The notes: a model not told the origin generated them from the letters alone. DNA of 64,000 nucleotides from Gracilibacillus ureilyticus (GCF_900111195.1 NZ_FOGL01000001.1:124001-188000); one strand, 5' to 3'. Positions 10,768-21,482 are shown, counted from the first letter of the stretch. Numbers and translations: made by a program.

Positions 10768-11916
10768 GTGAATAAGGAATTGTTTGAGGCAATTAATTTT
10801 TTGGAGAAAGAAAAAGGAATAAATAAAGACATACTTATTGAAGCATTAGAAGCTGCACTTATTTCCGCTTATAAGAAAAATTTTAAATCTGCCACAAATG
10901 TCAGAGTTGATTTAAATGAAGAAGCAGGTAAGATGGCTGTTTTTGCCCAAAAAGAAATTGTGGAAGAAGTAGATGACCCGCAACAGCAACTGTCGTTAGA
11001 TGAGGCTCATCAGATCAGTCCAACCTATGAAGTTGGAGATGTAGTGGAGATTGAAGTGACCCCAAGAGACTTCGGCCGTATTGCTGCTCAGGCTGCGAAA
11101 CAGGTAGTTACACAGCGGGTTCGTGAAGCAGAGAGAGGTATAATTTATAACGAATACATCGATCGTGAAGATGATATTATGAATGGGACGATCCAGCGAA
11201 TGGACGGTCGCTTTATATATGTGAATTTAGGAAAGATAGAAGCTAAATTACCCGAGTCAGAATGTATTCCATCAGAAACATATAATATTCATGACAGAAT
11301 TAAGGTATATGTTACAAAAGTAGAAAATACGAGTAAAGGACCAAATATATTTGTTTCAAGAACACATCCAGGACTGTTAAAGCGTTTATTTGAAATGGAG
11401 GTACCAGAAATTTATGATGGTACTGTCGAAGTAAAATCAGTTGCAAGGGAAGCTGGTGACCGTTCTAAAATTTCTGTTTTCGCAAGAGACGAGGAAGTAG
11501 ATCCGGTTGGTTCATGTGTTGGCCAAAAAGGCCAGCGTGTTCAAACAATTGTTGATGAACTAAAAGGTGAAAAAATAGATATTGTGGAATGGTCAGAGGA
11601 TCCGGTAGTATATGTCTCCAATGCTTTAAGTCCTTCAAAGGTTGTCCGGGTAATTGTAGACGACGAAAATAAAGCAACAACTGTTATTGTTCCAGATTAT
11701 CAGTTGTCACTGGCAATTGGAAAACGCGGGCAGAATGCCAGGTTAGCTGCCAAGTTAACGGGATGGAAAATTGATATAAAGAGTGAATCAGAAGCAAAAG
11801 ATGAAGGTCTTTTGACAGAGGAAGACGGAGAAGAAAATATAGATACTCTTGATTACGATGACTCCGCTGACTATGAAGAATCCTTTGAAGAAATGGACGA
11901 AGATTTATTTAAATAA
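10768..11916 (+). CDS. nusA: Transcription termination/antitermination factor NusA
   Basis: RNA polymerase-binding protein that stimulates pausing and intrinsic termination. 382 residues from GTG 10768 with GGGGGAG upstream. N-terminal RNAP-binding domain (1-125), S1 domain about 135-200, then two KH domains (GSCVGQKGQRVQTI near 248-261 and LAIGKRGQNARLA near 315-327). The C-terminus is a short acidic tail and lacks the repeats found in E. coli NusA, as is usual for Firmicutes. Confidence 0.97.
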   Translation: MNKELFEAINFLEKEKGINKDILIEALEAALISAYKKNFKSATNVRVDLNEEAGKMAVFAQKEIVEEVDDPQQQLSLDEAHQISPTYEVGDVVEIEVTPRDFGRIAAQAAKQVVTQRVREAERGIIYNEYIDREDDIMNGTIQRMDGRFIYVNLGKIEAKLPESECIPSETYNIHDRIKVYVTKVENTSKGPNIFVSRTHPGLLKRLFEMEVPEIYDGTVEVKSVAREAGDRSKISVFARDEEVDPVGSCVGQKGQRVQTIVDELKGEKIDIVEWSEDPVVYVSNALSPSKVVRVIVDDENKATTVIVPDYQLSLAIGKRGQNARLAAKLTGWKIDIKSESEAKDEGLLTEEDGEENIDTLDYDDSADYEESFEEMDEDLFK

Positions 11917-11928
11917 GGGGGATTTCAT

Positions 11929-12198
11929 ATGTCTAAACAAAGAAAAGTTCCACTAAGAAAATGTGTAGTATCACAGGAAATGGTCCCAAAAAAATCTCTT
12001 ATAAGAGTAGTGAAAACAAAAGACGGAGAAATATTTGTTGATCCTACTGGCAAAAAGAATGGCAGAGGTGCGTATCTGTCCAGAGATGTGGATATAATCA
12101 AGAAAGCAGAGCAGACAAAAGCATTGGACAGACAGCTGGATATCGCGATTCCAAGTGAAATATATCAACAATTAATTGCGGAAGTAGAAGGGAACTAA
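11929..12198 (+). CDS. rnpM: YlxR / RnpM family RNA-binding protein
   Basis: Small basic protein of 89 residues. The YlxR family signature RKCVVSQEMVPKKSLIRVV is at residues 11-29 and GRGAYLSRD near 45-53. In B. subtilis this protein (RnpM, formerly YlxR) binds the RNase P RNA and modulates RNase P activity. ATG 11929 follows GGGGGAT and lies 12 bases after nusA; the stop abuts the next gene with no spacer, so translational coupling is likely. Confidence 0.9.
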   Translation: MSKQRKVPLRKCVVSQEMVPKKSLIRVVKTKDGEIFVDPTGKKNGRGAYLSRDVDIIKKAEQTKALDRQLDIAIPSEIYQQLIAEVEGN

Positions 12199-12519
12199 AT
12201 GAGCGATTCTAAGAAATATTTAAATATTCTAGGTTTAGCTACAAGGGCTGGCAAGTGTACATTCGGTGAAGAACAAATCATTAAAGAAATACAGTCAAAA
12301 AGGTCAAAAGTAGTTCTCATCGCAAACGATATTGGTGACCAGACAAAAAAGAAGTTAACAGATAAATGTAGTTATTATCATATTCCATATTATTTTATTG
12401 ATGATCGTGACACGTTATCGCAGGCAATTGGTAAGATCGGAAGAGTAGCTGTTTCGGTTAATGAGCATGGTTTTGCAAAGAAATTAATTGAGCTGCTTTC
12501 TAACAATAATCGGGGGTGA
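12199..12519 (+). CDS. rplGA: L7Ae-family K-turn binding protein (YlxQ)
   Basis: 106-residue member of the L7Ae/L30e family, which binds kink-turn RNAs. It begins at ATG 12199 directly after the rnpM stop codon. Family features: [20 protein letters not shown] at the N-terminus, the [16 protein letters not shown] strand-helix, and a C-terminal [10 protein letters not shown]. The cellular role in Bacillus is not well settled; its fixed position between rnpM and infB suggests translation or RNP work. Confidence 0.88.
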   Translation: MSDSKKYLNILGLATRAGKCTFGEEQIIKEIQSKRSKVVLIANDIGDQTKKKLTDKCSYYHIPYYFIDDRDTLSQAIGKIGRVAVSVNEHGFAKKLIELLSNNNRG

Positions 12520-12523
12520 ACGT

Positions 12524-14575
12524 ATGTCAAAAGTACGGGTATACGAATATGCAAAAAAAGTGAACAAATCAAGTAAAGAAGTTATTGAGAAACTTAAGGA
12601 ATTAAATCAGCCTGTTTCCAATCATATGTCAACGATTTCGGATGATATGATTGGAAAATTAGATGCTGCTTTCCAACCTAAAAATCAGGATAAAAAGCAA
12701 AATCAAAATTCAACGAATAAAAAACAGGCAAAACCTAATAACAAACAGAACAACAATAGAAAGAAACAAGGAACCAATAATCAGGCTAATCAGCAGCAAT
12801 CACCGAAACAGAGTGAATCAGCTCCTGTTACCAAGATTACTTATTCGGGTACTATTAATGTAGGAGAGCTTGCAGAAAAATTAAATAAAGAAACAAATGA
12901 GATTATTAAAAAATTAATGTTTTTAGGTGTTATGGCTACTAAAAACCAGGATTTGGATGAGGATGCTGTTGAGTTAATTTGCGGTGAATATGGGGTAGAA
13001 GTAGAGCAGGAAGTGGAAATTGACCAAGCAGACCTTTCTGCATATATAGAAGAAGATAATCCTGAAAAATTAAAAGAGCGGCCACCAGTTGTTACAATTA
13101 TGGGGCACGTTGACCATGGGAAAACTACACTGCTTGACTCTATCCGTAACACAAAAGTTACAGAAGGGGAAGCGGGTGGAATTACCCAGCATATTGGGGC
13201 ATATCAAATTGAAGCAAATAATAAAAAGATCACATTTCTTGATACTCCCGGACACGCGGCGTTTACAAGCATGCGTTCAAGAGGGGCTCAGATTACGGAT
13301 ATCGCAATCCTTGTTGTCGCAGCGGATGATGGAGTAATGCCTCAAACAGTCGAAGCGATTAACCATGCAAAAGCAGCAGAAGTGCCAATTATTGTAGCGG
13401 TTAATAAAATAGATAAAGAAGGTGCAAATCCTGATCGTGTAATGCAGGAATTAACAGAGTATGAATTAATTCCGGAAGATTGGGGTGGCGAAACAATTTT
13501 CGTTCAGTTATCTGCACTGAAAGGTGAAGGAATTGATGATCTGTTAGAAATGATTCTGCTTGTTGCTGAGGTAGAAGAATTAAAAGCAAATTCCGACCGC
13601 TTAGCTGATGGGACAGTGATTGAAGCACAATTAGATAAAGGACGAGGATCTGTTGCATCATTACTAGTCCAAAATGGAACACTAAAAGTAGGGGACCCGA
13701 TTGTTGTGGGAAACACCTTTGGCCGTGTACGTGCAATGGTCAATGACCTTGGTAAGCGTGTAAAGCAGGTTGGTCCATCAACACCTGTGGAAATCACTGG
13801 TCTAAATGAGGTTCCTCTGGCGGGTGACCGTTTTGTTGTATTTAAAGATGAAAAACAGGCACGACAAATAGGTGAATTGAGACAGCAAAAAGAAATTGAA
13901 GAAAAACGTGGTGACAAAGCAAAAGTGAGTCTGGATGACCTGTTTGAAAGAATTAAGCAAGGTGAAATTAAAGATATCAATGTGATTCTCAAAGCCGATG
14001 TACAAGGATCTGTGGAAGCATTGGCAGCATCACTGCAGAAAATCGATGTAGAAGGTGTTAAAGTAAATATTATCCACACAGGTGTTGGGGCAATTAAAGA
14101 AACAGACATTAATTTAGCATCAGCTTCCAATGCAATTGTAATTGGATTTAATGTGCGCCCAGATACTAACGCTAAGAAAGCAGCAGATTCAGAAAATGTG
14201 GAAATCCGCTTACACCGAGTAATATACAAAGCAATTGAAGAAGTGGAAGCAGCAATGAAAGGGATGCTGGACCCAGAGTTTGAAGAAAAAGTAATTGGCC
14301 AGGTAGAAGTCCGGGAAATTTTCAAAGTATCAAAAATTGGGACAATTGCCGGAGGTTATGTTACAGATGGTAAAATTACAAGAGATGCCGGTGTTCGATT
14401 AATTCGTGACGGTGTAGTTATTTATGAAGGTGAAATTGACACATTAAAACGTTTCAAAGATGATGTCAAAGAAGTAGCGCAAAATTATGAATGTGGGATC
14501 ACCATCCAGAATTATAATGATATTAAAGAAGGCGATATAATTGAGGCCTATGTAATGGAGGAAATCGAAGTTTAA
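12524..14575 (+). CDS. infB: Translation initiation factor IF-2
   Basis: GTPase that brings fMet-tRNA to the 30S subunit. 683 residues from ATG 12524, with GGGGGTGA upstream; the frame is open a little earlier but within rplGA. N-terminal IF2 domain (1-50), a Q/N/K-rich linker about 50-105, second IF2_N domain, then G domain with GHVDHGKT near residue 195, DTPGHAAF and NKID, followed by domains II-IV. The first codons follow rplGA by four bases. Longest gene of this operon, and overlapped by ylxP at its stop. Confidence 0.98.
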   Translation: MSKVRVYEYAKKVNKSSKEVIEKLKELNQPVSNHMSTISDDMIGKLDAAFQPKNQDKKQNQNSTNKKQAKPNNKQNNNRKKQGTNNQANQQQSPKQSESAPVTKITYSGTINVGELAEKLNKETNEIIKKLMFLGVMATKNQDLDEDAVELICGEYGVEVEQEVEIDQADLSAYIEEDNPEKLKERPPVVTIMGHVDHGKTTLLDSIRNTKVTEGEAGGITQHIGAYQIEANNKKITFLDTPGHAAFTSMRSRGAQITDIAILVVAADDGVMPQTVEAINHAKAAEVPIIVAVNKIDKEGANPDRVMQELTEYELIPEDWGGETIFVQLSALKGEGIDDLLEMILLVAEVEELKANSDRLADGTVIEAQLDKGRGSVASLLVQNGTLKVGDPIVVGNTFGRVRAMVNDLGKRVKQVGPSTPVEITGLNEVPLAGDRFVVFKDEKQARQIGELRQQKEIEEKRGDKAKVSLDDLFERIKQGEIKDINVILKADVQGSVEALAASLQKIDVEGVKVNIIHTGVGAIKETDINLASASNAIVIGFNVRPDTNAKKAADSENVEIRLHRVIYKAIEEVEAAMKGMLDPEFEEKVIGQVEVREIFKVSKIGTIAGGYVTDGKITRDAGVRLIRDGVVIYEGEIDTLKRFKDDVKEVAQNYECGITIQNYNDIKEGDIIEAYVMEEIEV

Positions 14576-14853
14576 TGATTTACTATGCAGAAGTAGAAGT
14601 TTTTCTCTATGAATGCCATTCATTAAAAGATAAACGGTCGATACTTCTAAAATTAAAGAATCGGCTTCGAAAGGAATTAAATATTGCAGTTGCCGAAATA
14701 GACTATCAGAACTTGTGGCAACGGGCTAAACTTGCTGTTGTGACAGTATCGGATTCAAAGGTAATAAATGAGAAGGTATTACAGCAATCCCTCTCACTTA
14801 TCGATTCTTTTCCTGAACTGGAAAGAGCTGCAACCAATTTGGAAGTGCGCTAA
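14575..14853 (+). CDS. ylxP: YlxP family protein (DUF503)
   Basis: 92-residue protein of the DUF503/YlxP family, recognised by its sequence features CHSLKDKRSILLKLKNRL near the N-terminus and its place between infB and rbfA. Start ATG shares a base with the infB stop (TAATG), so translation is coupled. Function is not established; the setting implies a role with ribosome assembly or translation. Confidence 0.85.
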   Translation: MIYYAEVEVFLYECHSLKDKRSILLKLKNRLRKELNIAVAEIDYQNLWQRAKLAVVTVSDSKVINEKVLQQSLSLIDSFPELERAATNLEVR

Positions 14854-14898
14854 TTATAAAATGATTTTTTGTTCGACTGGTAGAAAGAGGTGTCTGAC

Positions 14899-15255
14899 AT
14901 GAATGAATTACGTGCAAGCAGAGTAGCAGAACAAATGAAAAAAGAACTTGGTGATATAATTTCCAGAAAGATTAAAGACCCAAGGGTAGGGTTTGTTACC
15001 ATAACGGATGTAGAAGTAACAGGTGATTTACAGCAAGCAAAAGTCTTTATTTCTGTTTTAGGTGATGAGAAAAAAAGGCAGGATACACTAATTGGTTTGG
15101 CGAAAGCAAAAGGATTTATCCGGTCTGAAATCGGAAAACGGATAAGACTGCGAAAAACACCTGAATTATCATTTGATTTTGATGATGCAATGGAACGTGG
15201 AAACAGAATTGAAGATCTTTTGCGTCAAATCAATGATGATAACGAAACACCATAA
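14899..15255 (+). CDS. rbfA: Ribosome-binding factor A
   Basis: KH-like protein that binds the immature 30S subunit and is needed for 16S rRNA 5'-end processing and cold adaptation. 118 residues from ATG 14899; an alternative GTG at 14890 is in frame but overlaps the AGAGG ribosome-binding site. Family features: [16 protein letters not shown] at the start, [18 protein letters not shown], and [19 protein letters not shown] towards the end. Followed by a strong terminator. Confidence 0.95.
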   Translation: MNELRASRVAEQMKKELGDIISRKIKDPRVGFVTITDVEVTGDLQQAKVFISVLGDEKKRQDTLIGLAKAKGFIRSEIGKRIRLRKTPELSFDFDDAMERGNRIEDLLRQINDDNETP

Positions 15256-15263
15256 TTTAACGG

Positions 15264-15300
15264 AGAAAACCCTTGTATATCTCAACAAGGGTTTTCTTTC
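15264..15300 (+). terminator. Terminator after rbfA
   Basis: Stem of 13 pairs, AGAAAACCCTTGT (15265-15277) with ACAAGGGTTTTCT (15285-15297), followed by TTC. It closes the rimP-rbfA operon. Confidence 0.85.
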
Positions 15301-15352
15301 GATATTTTTAATCATTCAATATATACTAGTAAAAGGAATTCAGGGGGTAATT

Positions 15353-16243
15353 ATGAACGGAATCTTACCATTATGGAAGCCAAAAGGAATGACTTCGCAC
15401 GATTGTGTCATAAAAGTCCGGAAACTTTTAAAGACTAGAAAAGTAGGACATACTGGTACATTAGATCCTGAAGTTGAAGGAATGTTACCAATTTGCATTG
15501 GTGAGGCAACCAAGATTGTTCCATTTCTTACTGATACTTATAAAACTTATGTGGCTACTGCTACTATAGGATTCGCAACAGATACGGAGGATCAGACAGG
15601 GGAAATTATTCGTAAGGATTCTCTTACTAAAGAAATAAATGAAAAGGAAATCAAACTGGCACTACAATCATTTGTTGGTGATATTATTCAGCAGGTGCCT
15701 TTATATTCAGCAGTGAAAGTAAATGGAAAGAAGCTATATGAATATGCCAGAAATAACGAACATGTAGAAAGACCGAAAAGAACAATCACTATTCGCCGAT
15801 TGGCGTATATCTCAACAGAATTCTCTGGCGGAAATGGTACTCAGGATATTTCTTTCGAAGTGGAATGCTCCAAGGGGACTTATGTAAGAACACTTTGTGT
15901 GGATATTGCAAAACATCTTGGATACCCAGGACATATGTCCAAATTGGTCAGAACTAAAAGCGGGCATTTTTCAAAAAAAGAAAGTATTACATTTACCCAG
16001 CTGGAAGCAGAGCTTGAAAACATAGAGTTACTTCCTATCTGTTCAGGGGTGACCCATTTAGATACAATAAAAGTGAATGAAGAAGATAAACAAAAAGTGA
16101 AAAACGGGCAAAAGTTACCGAGACCTGATAAATTGCCAAAAACAGCGTATTTCCGAATGGAGTATGAATCTGAATTATTAGCGATCTACCATCTTCATGA
16201 AAATAAACAACAAATTAAACCTGCGCGTGTATTTGTGAAGTGA
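15353..16243 (+). CDS. truB: tRNA pseudouridine(55) synthase TruB
   Basis: Converts U55 of tRNA T-arms to pseudouridine. 296 residues from ATG 15353, chosen because AGGGGG lies just upstream and the protein begins MNGILPLWKPKGMTSHD as in the family; the frame is open from 15173 but that segment overlaps rbfA and its terminator. Catalytic aspartate is in GHTGTLDPEVEGMLP near residues 36-50. C-terminal PUA-like region present. Spaced 23 bases before ribF. Confidence 0.96.
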   Translation: MNGILPLWKPKGMTSHDCVIKVRKLLKTRKVGHTGTLDPEVEGMLPICIGEATKIVPFLTDTYKTYVATATIGFATDTEDQTGEIIRKDSLTKEINEKEIKLALQSFVGDIIQQVPLYSAVKVNGKKLYEYARNNEHVERPKRTITIRRLAYISTEFSGGNGTQDISFEVECSKGTYVRTLCVDIAKHLGYPGHMSKLVRTKSGHFSKKESITFTQLEAELENIELLPICSGVTHLDTIKVNEEDKQKVKNGQKLPRPDKLPKTAYFRMEYESELLAIYHLHENKQQIKPARVFVK

Positions 16244-16266
16244 TTAAAGAAAGTAGGTGACAACAT

Positions 16267-17202
16267 ATGGAAATAATCTCATTGACATACCCGCATGAAT
16301 TGAATAAAGAAGACTTACCGCAAACTGTTGCAGCAATTGGTTTTTTTGACGGTATACATAAAGGACATCAAAAAGTCATTAATCAAGCTTTGAACATCGC
16401 AAAAAACGGACATAAACAATCAGCAGTAATTACATTTGACCCTCATCCTTCTGTTGTTTTACAAGGAAAAATGGAAGATGTTCAATACTTAACCCCATTG
16501 GATGAAAAAGCGGCACTTATCGAAAAGATCGGAATTGACAGACTGTACATTATTAGATTTGACCGTAAGTTAGCTCAGCTGTCTCCTGAGGGCTTTTTAG
16601 CACACTTTATCACAGGGTTAAATATCGATCACCTCGTCGCAGGCTATGATTTCACATTTGGATTTAAAGGTGCAGGCAATATGAAAAACATTCACCAAAT
16701 GTTACAAGAACCTGTAGAAGTATCGATGATTGATAAATTAAACTATAAAAGTGAAAAAATCAGTTCAACACGAATTCGCAATGCATTGCTTGCTGGCAAC
16801 ATCACTGAAGCAGAAGAATTGCTTGGCCGATCTGTGCAGATCAACGGGGAAGTGGTACATGGGGATAAAAGAGGCAGAACGATTGGCTATCCTACTGCAA
16901 ACCTCTCGTTGACTAAACCTCATTTTCTTCCTAAAATCGGTGTATATGCCGTGGAAGTAATCATTGACGGTAATACATATTACGGAATGGCAAATCTAGG
17001 GTATAAGCCAACCTTCTCTGATCAGAGATTAGATCCAAAGATTGAAGTACACATTTTCGATTTTGACGAAAATTTGTATGGTCGAGAAATACAAATTATT
17101 TGGAAACAATTTATCCGTGAAGAAGTGAAATTCTCAGGTATCGACCAGCTTATTAATCAACTAAAGCAAGACGAACGGAATATTCGTCAATATTTTTCAT
17201 AA
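16267..17202 (+). CDS. ribF: Bifunctional riboflavin kinase / FAD synthetase
   Basis: Makes FMN then FAD from riboflavin and ATP. 311 residues: N-terminal FAD synthetase nucleotidyltransferase domain with FFDGIHKGHQ near residues 27-36 and the SSTRIRNALLAGNI segment, then a C-terminal flavokinase domain beginning VVHGDKRGRTIGYPTANL near 197-214. The usual Firmicute order truB-ribF-rpsO is kept. No FMN riboswitch is visible upstream. Confidence 0.96.
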   Translation: MEIISLTYPHELNKEDLPQTVAAIGFFDGIHKGHQKVINQALNIAKNGHKQSAVITFDPHPSVVLQGKMEDVQYLTPLDEKAALIEKIGIDRLYIIRFDRKLAQLSPEGFLAHFITGLNIDHLVAGYDFTFGFKGAGNMKNIHQMLQEPVEVSMIDKLNYKSEKISSTRIRNALLAGNITEAEELLGRSVQINGEVVHGDKRGRTIGYPTANLSLTKPHFLPKIGVYAVEVIIDGNTYYGMANLGYKPTFSDQRLDPKIEVHIFDFDENLYGREIQIIWKQFIREEVKFSGIDQLINQLKQDERNIRQYFS

Positions 17203-17217
17203 AATACGATAAAACAC

Positions 17218-17246
17218 TTGCAATCTACCTGAAAAAGATGTAATCT
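17218..17246 (+). promoter_or_regulatory. Candidate sigma-A promoter for rpsO
   Basis: TTGCAA at 17218-17223, 17-base spacer, TAATCT at 17241-17246. Transcription from here would give an 80-base leader containing G-rich segments near 17296-17307; S15 leaders are autoregulatory in several Firmicutes, but I cannot fold this one with certainty. Confidence 0.5.
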
Positions 17247-17335
17247 TTAATACGGAACCATCCACTTGGCAAATCGATTCTCCGACGTTTGCTAGGGGAT
17301 TGGGGTTTCAAGCATATTAACAGGAGGTGAATAGG

Positions 17336-17605
17336 ATGGCTATCACACAAGAACGTAAAAATGAAATCATCAATGAATACAAAACACATGATAGTGACAC
17401 TGGTTCGCCAGAGGTTCAAATTGCTGTCCTTACAGAGGAAATCAATAATTTGAATAACCACTTACGTATTCATAAGAAAGATCACCACTCACGTCGTGGT
17501 CTATTGAAAATGGTAGGGAAACGTCGTAACTTGTTAAACTACTTACGTAACAAAGATGTATCACGTTATCGTGATTTAATCAAAAAATTAGGTTTACGTC
17601 GATAA
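17336..17605 (+). CDS. rpsO: 30S ribosomal protein S15
   Basis: Primary 16S rRNA-binding protein of the 30S platform. 89 residues from ATG 17336, with CAGGAGGTGA upstream; an in-frame GTG at 17327 overlaps that site and is not used. Conserved [20 protein letters not shown] and [20 protein letters not shown] segments. Monocistronic by appearance: own promoter and a tight terminator. Confidence 0.97.
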   Translation: MAITQERKNEIINEYKTHDSDTGSPEVQIAVLTEEINNLNNHLRIHKKDHHSRRGLLKMVGKRRNLLNYLRNKDVSRYRDLIKKLGLRR

Positions 17606-17613
17606 GCCACTAC

Positions 17614-17640
17614 AAAAAGCGGGAGTCATCCCGCTTTTTC
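17614..17640 (+). terminator. Terminator after rpsO
   Basis: AAAAAGCGGGA (17614-17624), loop GTCA, TCCCGCTTTTT (17629-17639): 11 perfect pairs ending in a T run. Confidence 0.92.
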
Positions 17641-17668
17641 TGTATGTAAAAAAAGATGATAAAATAAC

Positions 17669-17697
17669 TTGAAATTGTCAATACTAAACCATATAAC
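17669..17697 (+). promoter_or_regulatory. Candidate sigma-A promoter for pnp
   Basis: TTGAAA at 17669-17674, 17-base spacer, TATAAC at 17692-17697, about 100 bases before the pnp start. Confidence 0.55.
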
Positions 17698-17798
17698 TAA
17701 TGAATGATAGAAATAGTTACATATGCAAGCACATCATGGTAAAATAGGTAATAGTTTATGGAAAGCTCAGTTGCTTTTTGAGAGGAGTAAGGATATAA

Positions 17799-19904
17799 AT
17801 GGCAGATGAAAAAAAAGTATTTTCAACGGAAATAGCAGGCCAGGTTTTCCGTGTAGAAATAGGTGAGTTAGCAAAACAGGCAAATGGTGCATGTATGGTT
17901 CATTATGGCGATACAGCTGTTCTGGCAACAGCAACAGCTTCTAAAGAGCCAAAAGATTTACCATTTTTCCCGTTAACCGTTAATTATGAAGAGCGGCTAT
18001 ATGCAGTGGGTAAGATACCTGGCGGCTTTATTAAGAGAGAAGGCAGACCAAGTGAAAAAGCTATCTTAACATCGAGATTAATTGATCGTCCAATCCGTCC
18101 GTTATTTCCAGATGGTTTTAGAAATGAGGTACAAGTAATAAGTACTGTAATGAGTGTCGATCAGAATTTACCTTCAGAAATTGCTGCAATGATCGGTTCT
18201 TCCATTGCGCTTGGCATATCCAATATTCCGTTTAGCGGTCCAATTGCTGGTGTTGTAATAGGTCGTGTAGATGGTAAGTTTGTCATTAACCCGACGTTGG
18301 AAGAGCGGGAACGGAGTGACATTGATTTAACCGTAGCAGGTACTAAAGATGCTATTAATATGGTTGAAGCAGGTGCAAATGAAGTCCCTGAAGAAGTAAT
18401 GCTTGAAGCTATTATGTTTGGACATGAAGAGATTAAGCGGTTAGTTGCATTCCAGGAAGAAATAATTTCAGAATTAAATGTGGAAAAAATGGATGTAAAG
18501 CTATTTGAATTAGATAAAGAAATTGTGTCTGAAGTAGAAGGAAAAGCAAAGCAATCTCTTATCGAAGCAATTCAGGTACAGGAAAAACATGCCCGTGAGG
18601 AAGCAATTAATGCTGTGAAAGAACAGGTAATAACAAGCTATGAAGAAGCTGAGGCAGAAGCTGATGTCCTGAAACAAGTTGCCAATGTTTTGGACAAGAT
18701 CGTGAAAGAAGAAGTCCGGAGATTAATTACAAAAGAAAAAGTCCGTCCAGACGGAAGGAAAATTGATGAAATCAGGCCATTATCTTCAAGGATTGGAGTA
18801 TTGCCGAGAACTCACGGTTCAGGATTATTTACCCGTGGTCAGACTCAGGCATTGAGTGTATGTACATTAGGGGCATTAGGAGATGTACAGATACTTGACG
18901 GGCTGGATGCAGAAGAATCGAAACGTTTTATGCATCATTATAATTTTCCATCTTTTAGTGTTGGAGAGACAGGACCGATCCGCGGACCAGGACGTCGTGA
19001 GATTGGACATGGTGCCCTAGGTGAGCGTGCATTAGAAGTCGTTATTCCAGAAGAAAAAGAATTTCCATATACTATCCGTCTTGTATCGGAAGTATTAGAA
19101 TCGAATGGTTCTACTTCACAGGCTAGTATTTGTGCAAGTACATTGGCGATGATGGATGCAGGTGTACCGATAAAAGCACCGGTAGCAGGGATTGCAATGG
19201 GACTTGTCAAGTCAGGTGACGATTATACAATCTTAACAGACATTCAGGGGATGGAAGACTTCCTTGGTGATATGGACTTTAAAGTCGCTGGTACTGCTAA
19301 TGGAGTAACAGCTCTGCAGATGGATATTAAAATTGAAGGTCTATCAAGAGAAATTCTGGAGGAAGCGTTAATCCAGGCGAAAAAAGGAAGAATGCATATA
19401 TTGTCACATATGCTTGAAACAATCAGTGTACCGAAAAATGAACTTTCTAATTATGCGCCGAAGATTTTAACAATGGACATCAATCCAGATAAAATCCGTG
19501 ATGTTATAGGACCGAGCGGTAAACAGATTAATAAGATTATTGAGGAAACGGGAGTAAAAATTGATATCGAACAAGACGGTCATATTTTTATCTCGTCAAC
19601 AGATAACGAAATGAATCAAAAAGCAAAACAAATCATTGAAGATATAGTTCGTGAAGTAGAAGTTGGACAAATGTATCTTGGTACAGTTAAACGAATTGAG
19701 AAATTTGGAGCATTTGTTGAGCTGTTTAAAGGTAAAGAAGGTTTGGTCCATATTTCGGAACTTGCAGAAGAACGAGTTGGTAAGGTAGAAGATGTTGTAG
19801 CAATTGGTGATCAGATTATGGTCAAAGTGAAAGAGATTGATCGTCAAGGCCGAGTTAATCTGTCCCGTAAAGCAGTATTGGCTGAACAAAAAGAAAAGCA
19901 ATAA
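17799..19904 (+). CDS. pnp: Polynucleotide phosphorylase
   Basis: 3'-5' phosphorolytic exoribonuclease and part of the RNA degradation machinery with RNase Y (rny, 39366). 701 residues: two RNase PH domains (about 10-225 and 310-545) flanking an all-alpha linker, then KH ([15 protein letters not shown] near 568-582) and S1 domains ([20 protein letters not shown] near 627-646). ATG 17799 after GAGAGGAG. Ends at a strong terminator. Confidence 0.97.
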   Translation: MADEKKVFSTEIAGQVFRVEIGELAKQANGACMVHYGDTAVLATATASKEPKDLPFFPLTVNYEERLYAVGKIPGGFIKREGRPSEKAILTSRLIDRPIRPLFPDGFRNEVQVISTVMSVDQNLPSEIAAMIGSSIALGISNIPFSGPIAGVVIGRVDGKFVINPTLEERERSDIDLTVAGTKDAINMVEAGANEVPEEVMLEAIMFGHEEIKRLVAFQEEIISELNVEKMDVKLFELDKEIVSEVEGKAKQSLIEAIQVQEKHAREEAINAVKEQVITSYEEAEAEADVLKQVANVLDKIVKEEVRRLITKEKVRPDGRKIDEIRPLSSRIGVLPRTHGSGLFTRGQTQALSVCTLGALGDVQILDGLDAEESKRFMHHYNFPSFSVGETGPIRGPGRREIGHGALGERALEVVIPEEKEFPYTIRLVSEVLESNGSTSQASICASTLAMMDAGVPIKAPVAGIAMGLVKSGDDYTILTDIQGMEDFLGDMDFKVAGTANGVTALQMDIKIEGLSREILEEALIQAKKGRMHILSHMLETISVPKNELSNYAPKILTMDINPDKIRDVIGPSGKQINKIIEETGVKIDIEQDGHIFISSTDNEMNQKAKQIIEDIVREVEVGQMYLGTVKRIEKFGAFVELFKGKEGLVHISELAEERVGKVEDVVAIGDQIMVKVKEIDRQGRVNLSRKAVLAEQKEKQ

Positions 19905-19907
19905 ATC

Positions 19908-19938
19908 AAAAAGAAGCTGGAAACCCAGTTTCTTTTTT
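19908..19938 (+). terminator. Terminator after pnp
   Basis: AAAAAGAAGCTGG (19908-19920) pairs with CCAGTTTCTTTTTT (19925-19938) with one mismatch; loop AAAC, T-rich end. Confidence 0.88.
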
Positions 19939-20008
19939 CAATCCAGTAAATCTTCGATCAGCCCGTAGATAAACTAAGCAGAATTATTCAAAGTAGGAGG
20001 AAAACTTT

Positions 20009-21223
20009 TTGATACATAGAAAAATATTAGGGAACGGACTGAAAATTGTCTTAGAACCGATTACAACAGTGAGATCGGTTGCTGTAGGGATATGGATTAA
20101 AACAGGTTCAAGGCATGAAAATAATGAAGAAAACGGCATATCCCACTTTATAGAGCATATGCTGTTTAAAGGAACTAGTAATTATAGTCCAAAACAAATA
20201 GCGGAAGCTTTTGACTCTATCGGTGGTGAAATTAATGCATTTACTTCAAAAGAATATACTTGTCTTTATGCAAAAGTGTTGGATAGTCATATAGATTTTG
20301 CCTTAAACATTTTAACAGATATGTTATTTGATTCTACTTTTTTGCAGGAAGAATTAGACCGTGAGAAAAAAGTAATTATGGAAGAAATAAATATGACGGA
20401 AGATACGCCGGATGATATTATCCATGATTATTTGGCAGAGGTAGCCTACACTTCCCATCCATTAGCCAATCCGATACTAGGTAGTAAAGCCAATATCCAG
20501 CTTTTATCGAGAGATAAGCTGATGCAGTACTACCATCATCATTATACCGCAGAAAACATTGTCGTATCAGTTGCAGGAAATGTTTCTGCAGGTTATTTAG
20601 ATCAATTGTCTGCAAGATTTTCAGACGTTCCATCAGGTAAGGTACAAGATGAGATTAAAAAGCCAGTGTTTCACCCGGGCAATCTGAAAAAAAGCAAAGA
20701 TACAGAACAGGCGCACTTATGTTTAGGGTTTGAAGGGGTTGGAATAACGGATAAGAACATTTATTCCTTCATGTTAGTAAACAATGTACTTGGGGGTAGT
20801 ATGAGTTCCCGTCTGTTTCAGGAGATCCGTGAAAAATACGGAATGGCTTATTCGATATATTCCTATCATAGTTCATTTATAGATACAGGTATGTTAACGA
20901 TTTATGCAGGTACATCCCCGAACCAGCTTGATGATGTTCAGCAGCTAATTAACCAGACATTGCTTGAGTTAAAAAAAGACGGAATAACGGAGAAAGAATT
21001 TCAGAATAGTAAAGAACAGTTAAAAGGATTGTATTTATTAAGCCTTGAAAGCACTAATAGCCGTATGAGTCGAAATGCCAGAAATGAATTACTCTTGGAG
21101 AAACATCCGACAATGGATGATGTTATAGATGAAATAGATCAGATGAAAATGGACCAGGTTGCTCAAGTCATAGATCAATTTGCTATAGATAAAGGCGCCA
21201 GTACGGTGATTACATCTAAATGA
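20009..21223 (+). CDS. mlpA: M16 family zinc peptidase MlpA (YmxG)
   Basis: Insulinase-family metalloprotease, 404 residues, cytoplasmic by lack of a signal peptide. Inverted zinc motif HFIEH at residues 46-50 with a downstream glutamate in the EEINM region, and the R/Y segment REKYGMAYSIYSYHS in the C-terminal half. TTG start at 20009 after AGGAGGAAAAC. In B. subtilis the gene lies after pnp and ylxY; here ylxY is absent and mlpA directly follows pnp. Substrates are not known from sequence. Confidence 0.9.
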   Translation: MIHRKILGNGLKIVLEPITTVRSVAVGIWIKTGSRHENNEENGISHFIEHMLFKGTSNYSPKQIAEAFDSIGGEINAFTSKEYTCLYAKVLDSHIDFALNILTDMLFDSTFLQEELDREKKVIMEEINMTEDTPDDIIHDYLAEVAYTSHPLANPILGSKANIQLLSRDKLMQYYHHHYTAENIVVSVAGNVSAGYLDQLSARFSDVPSGKVQDEIKKPVFHPGNLKKSKDTEQAHLCLGFEGVGITDKNIYSFMLVNNVLGGSMSSRLFQEIREKYGMAYSIYSYHSSFIDTGMLTIYAGTSPNQLDDVQQLINQTLLELKKDGITEKEFQNSKEQLKGLYLLSLESTNSRMSRNARNELLLEKHPTMDDVIDEIDQMKMDQVAQVIDQFAIDKGASTVITSK

Positions 21224-21244
21224 TTTGGAAATGAGGTGAGTAGA

Positions 21245-21481
21245 TTGCGCTTTCAGGATTTGAGCAATAAAGAGTTGATTGATTTGTCTACAGGCACCCG
21301 GCTTGGATTATTAGGTCAAACAGATCTGGAAATTGATGAAAAAACAGGTCAAATTATCAGCTTTACTATCCCTCAATACCGAATGTTCGGTTTGAAGAAA
21401 TCAGAAACCTATTCACGGATTGACTGGAAACAAATTAAGAAGATTGGTGATGACATGATTATAGTGGAAACAGATAGGTAA
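21245..21481 (+). CDS. ymxH: YlmC/YmxH family PRC-barrel protein
   Basis: 78-residue PRC-barrel protein. TTG 21245 is preferred because the product then begins MRFQDLSNKELIDL like homologues and GAGGTG lies 7 bases upstream; GTG 21236 is also in frame but is part of that ribosome-binding site. The GLLGQTDLEIDEKTGQI segment is typical. Linked to sporulation-era expression in annotation of relatives; precise function unknown. Twelve bases after mlpA, closed by a terminator. Confidence 0.82.
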   Translation: MRFQDLSNKELIDLSTGTRLGLLGQTDLEIDEKTGQIISFTIPQYRMFGLKKSETYSRIDWKQIKKIGDDMIIVETDR

Positions 21482-21482
21482 T

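Noticed and set aside
13504-14325. 273-codon open frame on the minus strand within infB
   Set aside because: Low-complexity Ser/Thr-rich translation typical of the reverse of a conserved gene, no ribosome-binding site, and infB is certain.
15173-15352. 60-codon N-terminal extension of TruB
   Set aside because: It overlaps rbfA and its terminator; ATG 15353 matches the family start.
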